A stretch of DNA of 11,336 bases from assembly GCA_002803225.1 (NCBI GenBank), contig NXFV01000029.1, forward strand, positions 1 through 11,336. The letters are read 5' to 3'. Positions within the stretch are counted from its first letter, which is position 1; each line of letters begins with the position of its first letter. Origin of the DNA: Gamarada debralockiae. Its lineage: Eukaryota > Ascomycota > Leotiomycetes > Helotiales > Hyphodiscaceae. Below, one piece after another: positions 1 to 8,662 of the stretch. Both the position numbers and the translations under genes were made by a program. Below the pieces are notes generated by a model, which ran no database searches, was not told the origin of the DNA, and saw only the letters and a program-made list of their open reading frames with translations.

Positions 1-710
1 TCACATGATAACAGAGAAAAATCGCACCAGCGCGCCTTGGCGCGCTGCACTCATGCTAGTCTCTCCATATTATGAAGACATCATGTACTGTATCACTTGG
101 CGTAGGAACTATTGGTTTCTACGTTAGCTTTAATGTCGAAGAGAGTTTGGTTGCTCTTGGATGGTATACGCTCTTGAACACTTTCGACTGATAATCCAAA
201 AAAGTTAGTGGTCAGCGAGGACCATTTTGTTTAGACATGCACTTGATCACTAAAATAATTTGACTGGTTCATAATCTCATATTCGGAATGATGCGGTAGT
301 CTTTGAGTCTCTTGCTCTAGCTTCTCCGGATCTTTCTTTCTCGCAGATGATCCAAAAGACCAAACAGGCTACCTGCTGCGCGGCTTCTGCTGTTTGAGAC
401 CCTTGCCCCTCAGACTTTTACCAAGTCCCTGGCCTCGTGAAACATTGATAAAAGGAAATCTTGAAGACGGCTTCTCTTTCATGACATAGCTGGCCCCCAG
501 ATGCCATCATTTCTTTGGAGATATCCTCTTTATACTCCCCCAAGTGCCTCTTCCCTGTTGACGGCGTCGTCCTCATCGATTCATTTGGCGGCTGCGTCTT
601 CGGTGTCCAGTCGGAGACGCTTCGAACCCGGCTCGAATTCTGTCCTCGGAAAGAGAGCATTGGAGCTTGAGCTTTTAATGGGCCATCCTCAAAATTCCTA
701 TTCCTCAATT
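1..710. other. Gene-free or unresolved left flank
   Basis: No gene is supported here. The right part is the expected 3' UTR of the minus-strand protease gene that ends at 711. A near-perfect GC-rich palindrome lies at 28-47. On the minus strand a 98-codon ATG frame (714 to 418) overlaps the protease stop codon. Further down, from about 435 to 234, another minus-strand frame is open except for one TAG near 377, and its conceptual product is rich in Lys, Arg and Gln. I recognise neither product, and no convincing intron joins the pieces. A plus-strand frame at 501-965 is mostly a shadow of the protease gene. These could be chance frames, a C-terminal extension of the protease, or an unrecognised short gene. 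Confidence 0.5.
28..47. repeat. GC-rich palindrome, 9-bp arms
   Basis: The arms CAGCGCGCC and GGCGCGCTG are perfect inverted copies separated by TT. The site stands out in an otherwise AT-leaning flank. It could form a hairpin in RNA or DNA, or bind a dimeric protein; nothing in the sequence decides between these. Confidence 0.7.
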
Positions 711-1374
711 TCAACTCAAACCCCCATCTCTCCTCCCCTTAAAAACCCTCGTTCGCCCTTTAAACTGCCACCACGGCACCTTCCCCGCACTTTTCCAAGG
801 CCAAAGCACATACGTAACCTGTCCCGCAATAAGGTTCATCGAAATCGGCCCATAATGCATACTATCCAACGTCTTATTCCCGTCGCGATTGTCTCCCTCC
901 ACCCAGACATGACCAGGTGGGACTTCAGCGATGGGGAAGGGATATGGTGCTCGTGTCTGGACTGAGTCACCTTCGAGTGCTATCACGCGCTTTATGGCTA
1001 TGGCTCCTGTGTATGGACTCCTATATCAAAACCAAAAATTTCCGTCAGTGAGAGAAGAACTAGAAGATGGGCCATGGGAGGAGGGAGGGAGAGTCAAACC
1101 GGAACGCGACGATCATCCCCCGTTGTAGATTCCCGGTGGGATTCCATTTCTTGATCCAGCAGATATCTTTCTTCAAACTTTCGTTATAGCTGGTGTTTAG
1201 GTATGGATACATAGAAGGCCCGTTTATGATGCCGATTTCTCCTACGTGCGAGTTGAAGAAGATTATTGCTGGTGTCCAGGAGGCGATTGCGAATAGCATA
1301 TAGCGGGAGCCGTAGAAGAAATGCCGGTATTTTGAGAGCTGGCCGAATAGAGAGGAGATGCGGTTGGTGGCCAT
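711..1374 (-). CDS. IMP2: Mitochondrial inner membrane protease subunit 2
   Basis: This is a serine peptidase of family S26 (type I signal peptidase fold). In the inner mitochondrial membrane it forms a complex with Imp1 and removes sorting signals from intermembrane-space proteins. Exon 1 is 1374-1100 and exon 2 is 1020-711, joined over a 79-bp intron (GTTTGA donor, CTGAC branch motif, TATAG acceptor), giving 194 residues, close to the usual size of about 180. Visible motifs: a hydrophobic segment at about 24-41; the nucleophile Ser54 in NGPSMYP; the general-base Lys102 in AIKRVIALEGD; and the box around 129-151 (HVWVEGDN, then DSMHYGPI). The intron falls just before the SPYTG stretch that leads to the lysine. 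The start is the first ATG, in an ATGGCC context. An alternative last intron (640-721, GTTTGA donor, CAG acceptor) would replace the last three residues with an unrelated tail ending at 581; I prefer the unspliced end. Confidence 0.9.
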
Positions 1375-1667
1375 CGTGGCCTGGATTCTTGTTGGTTGGA
1401 GGAGTTGAGGTAGGGTCTACGGCGAGTGAGTATCATAGAAGCTCGGATCACAGCCTCGCGAACTTTATTTTAGCCTTGCAGGAGGGAGGGACTTCCTTCA
1501 GGATTCGCCTTGCACCCTCTTTGATATCACGGACTCTGCTACTATCATGGTTTAAATGATTCATTTCATTCGCATGATTCTGCTTTGCACTAAGAGCTCT
1601 ATGGCCCATCATCATCTATACGCCCGCAATGCAAACCGAAAAGCTTTTGATTACCCCCCAAATGCGT
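1375..1667. other. Intergenic: IMP2 promoter and eIF2 alpha 3' UTR
   Basis: This is about 290 bp between two minus-strand genes. It must hold the eIF2 alpha 3' end and the IMP2 promoter. I see no clear TATA box, ORF or repeat here. Confidence 0.5.
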
Positions 1668-2815
1668 TTACATGACCTCAACGGCATTTTCATCGCTCTC
1701 GCTCTGGCTCTCATCTCCGCTAACCTCTGCATTCTCTCTCTCACGCTTCTCCATTAGTGCTTGTAATTCTGCATCGTCGTTCTCGGTCACAGCCTTAGGT
1801 TCCATCTTGACGATACCTAGGGTTGATTAGCAATCCGTGATCAAGATTTGAAGTGGGGCAGACATACAGTTGCCACCTGCACCTTCAATATTCTCCCGAA
1901 TATCTACAATCGCTGCCTCCAAAGTTTGAATGCCAACGGACTTCTCCAAACAGGTACTTGTAAGGACGTAGAGTGGTGGTGAGACGAGCTTGACTTTGAC
2001 TTGGTTATCGGGTGTGTTTCGGGCTTCAGCGGTTCGTAGAGCGGTCTTGACAGCATCGATTCCCTCATATCCAAAACATGTAACCTCGACATCTGCACGG
2101 ACTTTTGTAGGCTGGGGTGTGAGACGCTTTCCGATATACGACTTCAGTTCTTCGGCAACAACATCGTTGGGAAATGAGACCTCGTTCCACACATCGGGAT
2201 TGCTTCGCAGGAGTTAGCAAAGGCTATAAACCTAGTGGGAGACCAATTCTTACGTTATTGAAAGCTTGAAAGCATCAACCGCGTGCCCGTACTTCTTGTT
2301 GAGTGGCCAACCAATGCGCTCATACAAGTCTTCTATTGGGTGCTGTGTCTTTTCGGCAACATGTCGCATGATCGAGTGAACCATTTTGCTCTTGTTGTAT
2401 CTCTCCTCGCACTTGATGATGTCCTCTGGCGAAACTCGTCGCTTTGAAAGATCAATATAACCTATTACCCCACTCAGTCAAGTTCTTTCAGAACCTTCGG
2501 TCGCATGGTCAGCCTTACCCTTCTCCTTGTCCACTCTGAGAACAACAACGACCTCATTTCGTCCAACTCGAATGAGCTTTTGGATGCTCCGGATACGACG
2601 TCTCGACAATTCGGAAAGTAGAATCATGCCATCGATGTTATCGTATTCCAGAAGTTTGACATAGGCTCCCATTTCCGCGATCTGAAGGCGAGAAATCAGT
2701 ACAGATTCCTACAGAACTTATACGCCAAATCCCTCACCTGCTTTACGTTCACCATCACGAAGCTGTCAATCTCCGGGTACTTCTCCTCGTAGAAGCGGCA
2801 ATTAGTCAAAGACAT
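1668..2815 (-). CDS. SUI2: Translation initiation factor eIF2 subunit alpha
   Basis: This is the regulatory subunit of eIF2, the GTPase complex that brings initiator Met-tRNA to the 40S ribosome in the cytosol. Five exons (2815-2738, 2681-2519, 2461-2254, 2202-1868, 1816-1668) give 310 residues; yeast Sui2 is of similar size. The N-terminal S1 domain (about 14-88) contains [16 protein letters not shown], in which Ser52 counting Met is the classic 'Ser51' phosphorylated by Gcn2-type kinases. A helical domain follows ([29 protein letters not shown]). The C-terminal alpha/beta domain has [20 protein letters not shown] and [14 protein letters not shown]. The tail is acidic. Introns are 56, 57, 51 and 50 bp. 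Intron 3 (2253-2203) has a good GTAAGA donor and a TGCTAAC branch site but ends in AAG; it is the only acceptor that keeps the frame. The start is the first in-frame ATG and matches the conserved fungal N-terminus. Confidence 0.96.
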
Positions 2816-2852
2816 GATTGCAGTTGATGCGCGACGGGGCGCGGGTTGTGAT

Positions 2853-2912
2853 TTAGGATTTGTGAGTGGCGCTTCGCCGTTGATGTTCGCAGTTTGAAAG
2901 GTATCTTGGCAT
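2853..2912 (-). other. Possible upstream ORF before eIF2 alpha
   Basis: An ATG at 2912-2910 opens a 19-codon frame beginning MPRYLSN and ending with TAA at 2855-2853, about 37 nt upstream of the eIF2 alpha ATG and in a different frame. It matters only if the transcript starts upstream of 2912, which the sequence cannot tell. Confidence 0.25.
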
Positions 2913-3122
2913 GCGATCTTGCTCAAGTAGTTGACAATTGTGTTGGAAGTGAATTTGGTGGGAGAATATTGTATGGAATTTCGTTGTGGACAGTCAGAGT
3001 AGAGTCACAATCAATCTTTTGTGAGTGGGTTGGTGGCATGCAAAATCGCGCTAAAGGTCGGCTGCCATGGGTTTTGAGCTCCGACAAAAGCTTTCGCCTG
3101 GCCTGTGATCGAAAACCTCAGG

Positions 3123-3130
3123 TGACGTAC
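3123..3130 (+). promoter_or_regulatory. CRE-like site TGACGTAC
   Basis: TGACGT is the core half bound by ATF/CREB-type bZIP factors; the full palindrome TGACGTCA is not present. It sits about 95 bp upstream of the NTE1 start codon. A single short match such as this could be chance. Confidence 0.3.
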
Positions 3131-3187
3131 CTTTAGAACACCTTCGTCTCAAGGTCAACATCAACGTCAACACTTCACAAACCCGAA

Positions 3188-3214
3188 ATGAAACCCATAC
3201 AACTCAGAGTCTGA
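3188..3214 (+). other. Short upstream ORF in the probable NTE1 leader
   Basis: The frame reads MKPIQLRV then TGA. It ends 9 nt before the NTE1 ATG and is in a different frame (+2 relative to 3224). The upstream ATG has G at -3 and A at +4, a fair initiation context, while the NTE1 ATG has the strong form GCCATGG. If the leader includes 3188, this uORF would lower NTE1 translation or make it depend on leaky scanning or reinitiation. Confidence 0.5.
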
Positions 3215-3223
3215 ATCGTCGCC

Positions 3224-6200
3224 ATGGCGGTCAGCTCTGCGGACAATGTTCAGCATTCAATCATGTCACTCTCTGAAACTGTGTCCTCCGTCCTTCAGAG
3301 CACAAGCTTACCTACCACCATGAATTCCACAATCTCTTCGGCCGTGGCCCTTACTTCTGCGACAATTGCGGAGACAGATATGCAGACTGGTGTGCAGGCC
3401 TCTCTATCTTGGCTTGGAACGTTTGGCAGATGGACACTCGTTCTCATAAGGGTCATTCCTGGAATCCTTTATTGGCTGATAACTTTTACAACCATCACAA
3501 TGCCAACCTTCCTCTTTACCTTATTCTCGACCAGCTTGACTTTCACCATGAATGTTACCACTTTGTAAGTAACCTGGGCGCCATTCTTCGTTCCAGGGCT
3601 GATACATGTAGGATGCTCATCATTGTGGCTTTTGTGTCAACGGTGAGCTGGTTTGTGCGGTATAGATTCCTCAACATGTACTCTCGACTACCTCCGGAGC
3701 CACAACGAAAAGAACCCGAGATAGATCTGTATCCAGACACACAGGAAGGGGACTCAAAGTCAGGATTCTCGAATTATCTGGACGAATTCCTCAGTGCTAT
3801 AAAGGTGTTTGGCTATTTGGAGAGGCCTGTGTTCCACGAGCTTACCCGAACCATGCAAACGAGGAAACTCATAGCCGGAGAAACTTTGAATCTGGAGGAA
3901 GAGAAGGGGTTTTGCTTGGTGGTGGATGGTCTTGTCGAAATCTTCGTCAAATCTGCAAGGGAAGGGAGGGATTCTGACTCGGATCCCGCTAGTTTCCATC
4001 CAGATGACTCGTCAGACACTGGTGATGGCCGAAATCACGGGAATGGGCATCAGGGGTATCAGTTGTTGACTGAAGTCAAAAATGGCGCCCCCATGTCGTC
4101 CCTCTTTTCGATCTTGTCATTGTTTACTGAAGATGTCAAATTGAGGCATACAGAAGACGATGGTTACGAATCAGGAACTGCAAGTGCTGGATATGGCCAC
4201 CAACGGTTTCCTTCAAGTGCCGGGTTTCCCTTCAATCATACACATGATAACCCACCATCACTCCCGACGAGCCCAGTTTATGGTGATCCTGGTCAAAATG
4301 GGCAACCAAGAGACCGCCGATCGTCAACTCTGGCAAGCTCAACAGCCGGTGGAAATTTACCTAGAATCCCTCCTCTATCACTTGACCGCGCTATAGACTT
4401 TCAGAAGCAACGGCCAAAACCACGGCGTACGAAGATCAATTCTGTCCATCCAGACATTGTGGCCAGGGCTACTGTTGACACTACCATTGCCATCATCCCC
4501 GCAAGTGCATTCCGCCGTCTTACTAGAGTCTATCCCAAAGCTACTGCGCACATCGTACAAGTCATTCTGACCCGACTACAGCGAGTCACGCTTGCGACTG
4601 GACACTCGTATCTCGGGTTGACGAGCGAGGTTTTGCGCACAGAGAAGCACATGAACAAATACACGACATATGAGCTTCCAAACTTTCTACGCGGAGATGC
4701 CCTGGAGCGATTAAAGGAAAAGTTCATTCGTGAAAAGGAAAGAATTGGGCCAGAGGAGGGTAGCAAAGGCATCGCTCTGCACAACGCCGGAGCAAGCCGG
4801 AGAAGAAGATCGAGCAATAGTCTCCGAAAGGAAGTGAGTATCCATGCACTGTCAGCAAAAGGATCGCCCAACGTCTCAACTGCGACTTTCGACTCTTCTC
4901 CACCACCGAGCCACCGTGACAGCATTGCTGTACCAAGCCCTGGGGACCTCCTGACCAATATCCAAATGTCTCGTGGCGGTGGCCGGCGCGCTGCTGCGGC
5001 TAGCCAAGGTCCGGAGGTATGGCCTCACGATGTCCACAGTCCGCTTGGTCAACGAACTTCCAACCCATTTACTGTCCCTGTACACCCACGTATAAATTTA
5101 CACCGTCAAGAGTCGATTGACGAGAACAGCATGTTCCGAAAATCAATACTCGAGTGCATATTCAAAGCCATCGGTCTGACTAACACCAAGAATGCATTAC
5201 GGATGTCAGACTCGGTTGAGGCTTCACCAAGACTTGTCTCTTATGATCAGAAAAGACAAAAAGCGGTATTTAGCAATAACGCATTCGGTTTCATTGACCC
5301 TTACGAAGGATCTCAAGATGGAGAGACCGAGTCAATGACATCAGGCAGCGTTAGCGTAGGCAACTTTCCAAGCACCCAAAGTCTCGCAAATGAGCTGAAA
5401 GATGAAGTCGAAATTGTATACTTTCCCAAAGGATCAGTTCTCGTGGAGCAAGGTGAACGTAATCCAGGATTGTATTATGTCATTGATGGGTTTCTGGATG
5501 TAAGCGTTCCCGTGGATGAGAAGTCCAACGCTACCGTACTCGGCCAAAACAGTCGTGCGTCAACGTCAAAGCATAGTGAGGATACTCTAGCGCCACTGTC
5601 TCGAACAAGAACTGGATCATCGCGTACCTCTGCCTCTGGCATTGGCTCAAATGGGACCGATGGAAAGAAGCGTAAGCCAACAGGGCGGAAAAGCTTGGCA
5701 CTGATCAAGCCCGGTGGCATTGCTGGCTATATCGGCACAATTTCGTCCTACCGTTCCTTCATAGACGTCGTAGCAAAGACGGACGTTTACGTTGGATTCT
5801 TGCCTAGGTCATCCCTTGAAAGAATTGTGGAGAAGTACCCTGTCGTCTTGTTGACAATGGCAAAACGCCTAACGAGTCTCTTACCTAGACTCATCCTCCA
5901 CATTGACTTTGCACTGGAATGGGTGCAGGTCAATGCGGGGCAAGTCATTTACCACCAAGGAGATGATAGTGATGCCATTTATATCGTCCTGAATGGTCGA
6001 CTTCGGCTGGTGCTAAACAACGAGGAAGCTGGGATGAAGGTTGTGGGCGAGTATGGCCAAGGCGAAAGTGTTGGCGAGTTGGAAGTTATGACCGAGTCTG
6101 CAAGACCTGCCACTCTTCATGCTATTCGAGATACCGAGCTTGCCAAGTTTCCCAAGACTTTGTTCAACAGTCTTGCTCAAGAGCATCCAGGAATCACCAT

Positions 6201-8085
6201 CAAGATATCGAAGATCATTGCTTCTCGCATGAGAGCACTGGTGGAAGATCCAGTATTTGTCCAAGGCAAGGAGAAGGTCACTGGTGCTACCAACAAGGTT
6301 TATTCTACGATCAACCTGCGAACCGTGGCCATTCTGCCTGTTACGGCAGGCGTGCCAGTCGTTGAATTTGGCAGCCGATTGATGAATGCTTTGACGCAGA
6401 TCGGAGCCACGAATGGAGTGACATCGCTCAATCAGGCGGCCATCTTGAATCATCTTGGAAGACATGCGTTTAGCCGCATGGGGAAGCTGAAACTATCGCA
6501 GTACCTTGCAGATCTTGAGGAGAAGTATGGACTGGTTTTATACGTTGCTGGTAAGTTGGAACTTTCTCTTTTTCATCCCTGGCGTATGATGAGATCTTTT
6601 TAACCCTGAGTTCCTTCAATGAAGACTAAAAGTTTGCAACTCTAATTTTTTCCTGATTGCCACTTATGCATGTCCCTATTTTGATGGATTGTTGAGTCTT
6701 TCACTAATGATTCTTCTTCAGATACCAACGTCAATTCTCCTTGGACACAAACCTGCATCAGTCAAGCAGATTGCATTCTCCTCGTTGGACTGGCCGAAGG
6801 CTCTCCTGCTATCGGAGAGTATGAACGCTTTTTGCTGGGAATGAAGACGACTGCAAGAAAGGAGCTGGTTCTACTTCACGCAGACCGGTTCTCGCCGCCT
6901 GGTCTGACAAGATCCTGGTTGCGAAACCGAGTGTGGATAAATGGTGGTCATCACCACGTGCAGATGGCATATAGAACCGGTGCTGTACCGGTGCATCCTC
7001 AAGCTAGGAAGTTCGGCTCTGCTTTGAAACAGCGAGTTCAGGTCCTTCAGGCAGAGATACAGAAATACACGTCTCGAAGAGTGCGACAAACCCCACTCTA
7101 CTCGGCTGAAACTCCATTCAAAGGAGACTTCCATCGCATTGCGAGACGTCTATGCGGAAAATCTGTAGGCTTGGTACTCGGGGGTGGTGGTGCTCGAGGC
7201 ATATCACAAGTGGGCATCATCAGAGCACTGGAAGAGGCTGGTATTCCAATCGACATCATTGGAGGAACGTCAATTGGATCTTTCATTGGCGCGTTGTACG
7301 CCCGCGATGCAGACGTTGTACCCATGTATGGCCGCGCAAAGAAGTTTGCAGGGCGAATGGCAAGCATGTGGCGGTTTGCGCTCGACCTGACATATCCATC
7401 CGCATCCTACACAACTGGGCACGAGTTCAACCGTGGTATCTTCAAGACTTTCGGCAATACTCAAATCGAAGATTTCTGGCTCGAGTTTTACTGCAACACG
7501 ACCAACATCAGCAAAAGTCGATCCGAGATTCATACGAGTGGCTATGCGTGGCGGTATGTCAGAGCATCGATGTCACTGGCTGGTCTTCTTCCGCCACTTT
7601 GCGATGAAGGAAGCATGCTGCTTGATGGAGGATATATCGACAACTTGACGGTATCACACATGAAATCATTGGGCGCCGATGTGATCTTCGCAATTGACGT
7701 TGGAAGTCTGGATGATGACACCCCCCAAACTTTTGGAGACTCGTTATCAGGCTTCTGGGCTTTCGCGAACCGATGGAATCCTTTCTCTTCCTTCCCCAAT
7801 CCACCTACACTGGCCGAAATCCAAGCACGACTTGCCTACGTATCCAGTGTCGATGCGCTGGAAAGAGCAAAGACGACCCCTGGATGTCTTTACATGCGAC
7901 CTCCGATTGACGATTATGGCACCTTGGACTTCGGCAAGTTCGATGAGATCTACCAAGTCGGCTACAAGTTTGGACAGGTGTATCTCGCAGAGATGCGAGA
8001 CAAGGGTGTTTTGCCTCTCGTTGATGAGACGGAGGAGAAGAAGGCTTTGAGGAGGACTATGGCTCCTCGTAGAGCAAGCATTTGA
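3224..8085 (+). CDS. NTE1: Lysophospholipase NTE1 (neuropathy target esterase family, patatin domain)
   Basis: In fungi this ER-membrane enzyme deacylates phosphatidylcholine and lysophosphatidylcholine to glycerophosphocholine and so takes part in phospholipid homeostasis. Exons are 3224-3564, 3612-6550 and 6722-8085 (introns of 47 and 171 bp), giving 1547 residues, the usual size for filamentous ascomycetes. In order: Ser/Thr-rich N-terminus; hydrophobic segments at about 70-130; conserved [12 protein letters not shown] (138-149); a cyclic-nucleotide-binding-like domain from about 180 to 430 interrupted by a Ser/Gly/Pro-rich insert; a second at about 711-870, also interrupted; a third at about 884-990; then the C-terminal patatin domain. 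That domain shows the oxyanion loop GGGGARG (1247-1253), nucleophile Ser1277 in GTSIG, and catalytic Asp1395 in DGG, so the enzyme looks intact. The start has a strong GCCATGG context. Exon 2 splicing to D1094 restores VADTNV. It is divergent from eIF2 alpha. Confidence 0.96.
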
Positions 8086-8393
8086 GGGGTTGTACATATT
8101 GGAGTTAAGGAGGAAGTGCATGGCAATAGGCGCTTGGGAATACCCATAAGATCGTGATATCAGAATAGAAAAGACAATTTACATCAGAAGAATGCATCGT
8201 CCCTGTGTAACTTTGACAGACTGGGGATATTGCAGGCGACCCAACTAATTGCGACCCACCTCTTAATGGAGGCTATTCCCAAATCATTTTAAAACCAGAT
8301 GGATCTTTGACCAGCCTCTAGTATCTCGTGAATTGTCAACTCCTTTGATCCTGTATCTAGACAGTGGAAATCGGAGTCAGATATTTTCTTCGC

Positions 8394-8407
8394 CCGGAGG
8401 AGGCCGA
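8394..8407. promoter_or_regulatory. UaY-like site CCGG-N6-CCGA
   Basis: The zinc-cluster activator UaY of Aspergillus nidulans, which induces purine-utilisation genes in response to uric acid, recognises TCGG-N6-CCGA. Here 13 of the positions needed are compatible: only the first T is C, and the CGG-N6-CCG core is exact. It lies about 260 bp before the start codon of a purine-catabolic gene. Binding is inference. Confidence 0.4.
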
Positions 8408-8432
8408 CGGATGCCGGCTAACCTTTCCTATT

Positions 8433-8444
8433 CCGCCATAGCGG
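8433..8444. promoter_or_regulatory. Inverted repeat CCGC-N4-GCGG
   Basis: Perfect 4-bp arms surround CATA. It resembles half-sites of dimeric zinc-cluster regulators, but the arms are short. Confidence 0.25.
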
Positions 8445-8473
8445 TGGCGCAATATGATTCAGGTCGAAAACTA

Positions 8474-8478
8474 ATTGG
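8474..8478 (-). promoter_or_regulatory. Reverse CCAAT box
   Basis: ATTGG on the plus strand is CCAAT on the minus strand, about 30 bp upstream of the TATAAA. It is a typical position for binding of the HAP/CBF complex. The motif is only five bases long. Confidence 0.3.
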
Positions 8479-8507
8479 ACGGAGCTGTCACTCTCTGTTT
8501 GGAACAG

Positions 8508-8513
8508 TATAAA
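8508..8513 (+). promoter_or_regulatory. Candidate TATA box
   Basis: TATAAA occurs 150 bp before the guanine deaminase ATG, in a plausible order after the CCAAT box. This implies a leader of roughly 80 to 120 nt. Confidence 0.4.
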
Positions 8514-8662
8514 GCAAATAACAAACATCTCGTATCAGTCTGAGATCTAAAGACTTTATGGACATTACTTAAAGCTACCTTTTCCCCTTCAAAAGCTCAA
8601 GAAATTCTGGGAAGTCCCAGTTGCTGAATTTCGCACAATTTGCTGGAAAATTATTCTTTATC

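Larger units (their letters stand above)
2816..3223. promoter_or_regulatory. Divergent promoter between eIF2 alpha and NTE1
   Basis: The 408 bp between the two start codons must carry the promoters and leaders of both genes. No clear TATA box is visible on either side. A CRE-like TGACGTAC lies at 3123-3130, about 95 bp before the NTE1 start. Short upstream ORFs occur on both sides. Being head to head suggests a shared nucleosome-free region, which is inference only. Confidence 0.6.
8086..8662. promoter_or_regulatory. Intergenic: NTE1 3' end and guanine deaminase promoter
   Basis: This is 577 bp with no credible coding frame. The left part should hold the NTE1 polyadenylation region. The right part carries, in order toward the guanine deaminase start, a CGG-N6-CCG motif (8395-8406), an inverted repeat CCGC-CATA-GCGG (8433-8444), a reverse CCAAT box (8474-8478) and a TATAAA (8508-8513). 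I found no HGATAR site (the binding motif of AreA-type nitrogen regulators) here; the only match overlaps the start codon. Confidence 0.6.

Noticed and set aside
612..628. GGGTTCGAAGC on the minus strand, resembling a tRNA B box
   Set aside because: The trailing CC of the B box is missing, and no A box or cloverleaf could be found around it.
501..965. Plus-strand frame of 154 codons, Ser-rich at its start
   Set aside because: Its second half lies antisense to IMP2 exon 2, whose catalytic-domain motifs are clear; no recognisable motif is in the frame.
2816..2926. In-frame N-terminal extension of eIF2 alpha
   Set aside because: The upstream open stretch begins at TTG and has no ATG; the conserved family N-terminus starts at 2815.
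3565..3596. Earlier in-frame CAG acceptor for NTE1 intron 1
   Set aside because: It would make a 32-nt intron without a branch site. The TAG at 3611 gives 47 nt with a CTGAT motif and matches the family sequence TTLMLIIVAF.
4530..4958. Minus-strand frame of 142 codons inside NTE1
   Set aside because: It is antisense to a conserved NTE1 exon and shows no motif.
7152..7607. Plus-strand frame of 151 codons inside the NTE1 patatin domain
   Set aside because: It is an alternative frame of the conserved patatin region; the catalytic motifs are all in the NTE1 frame.
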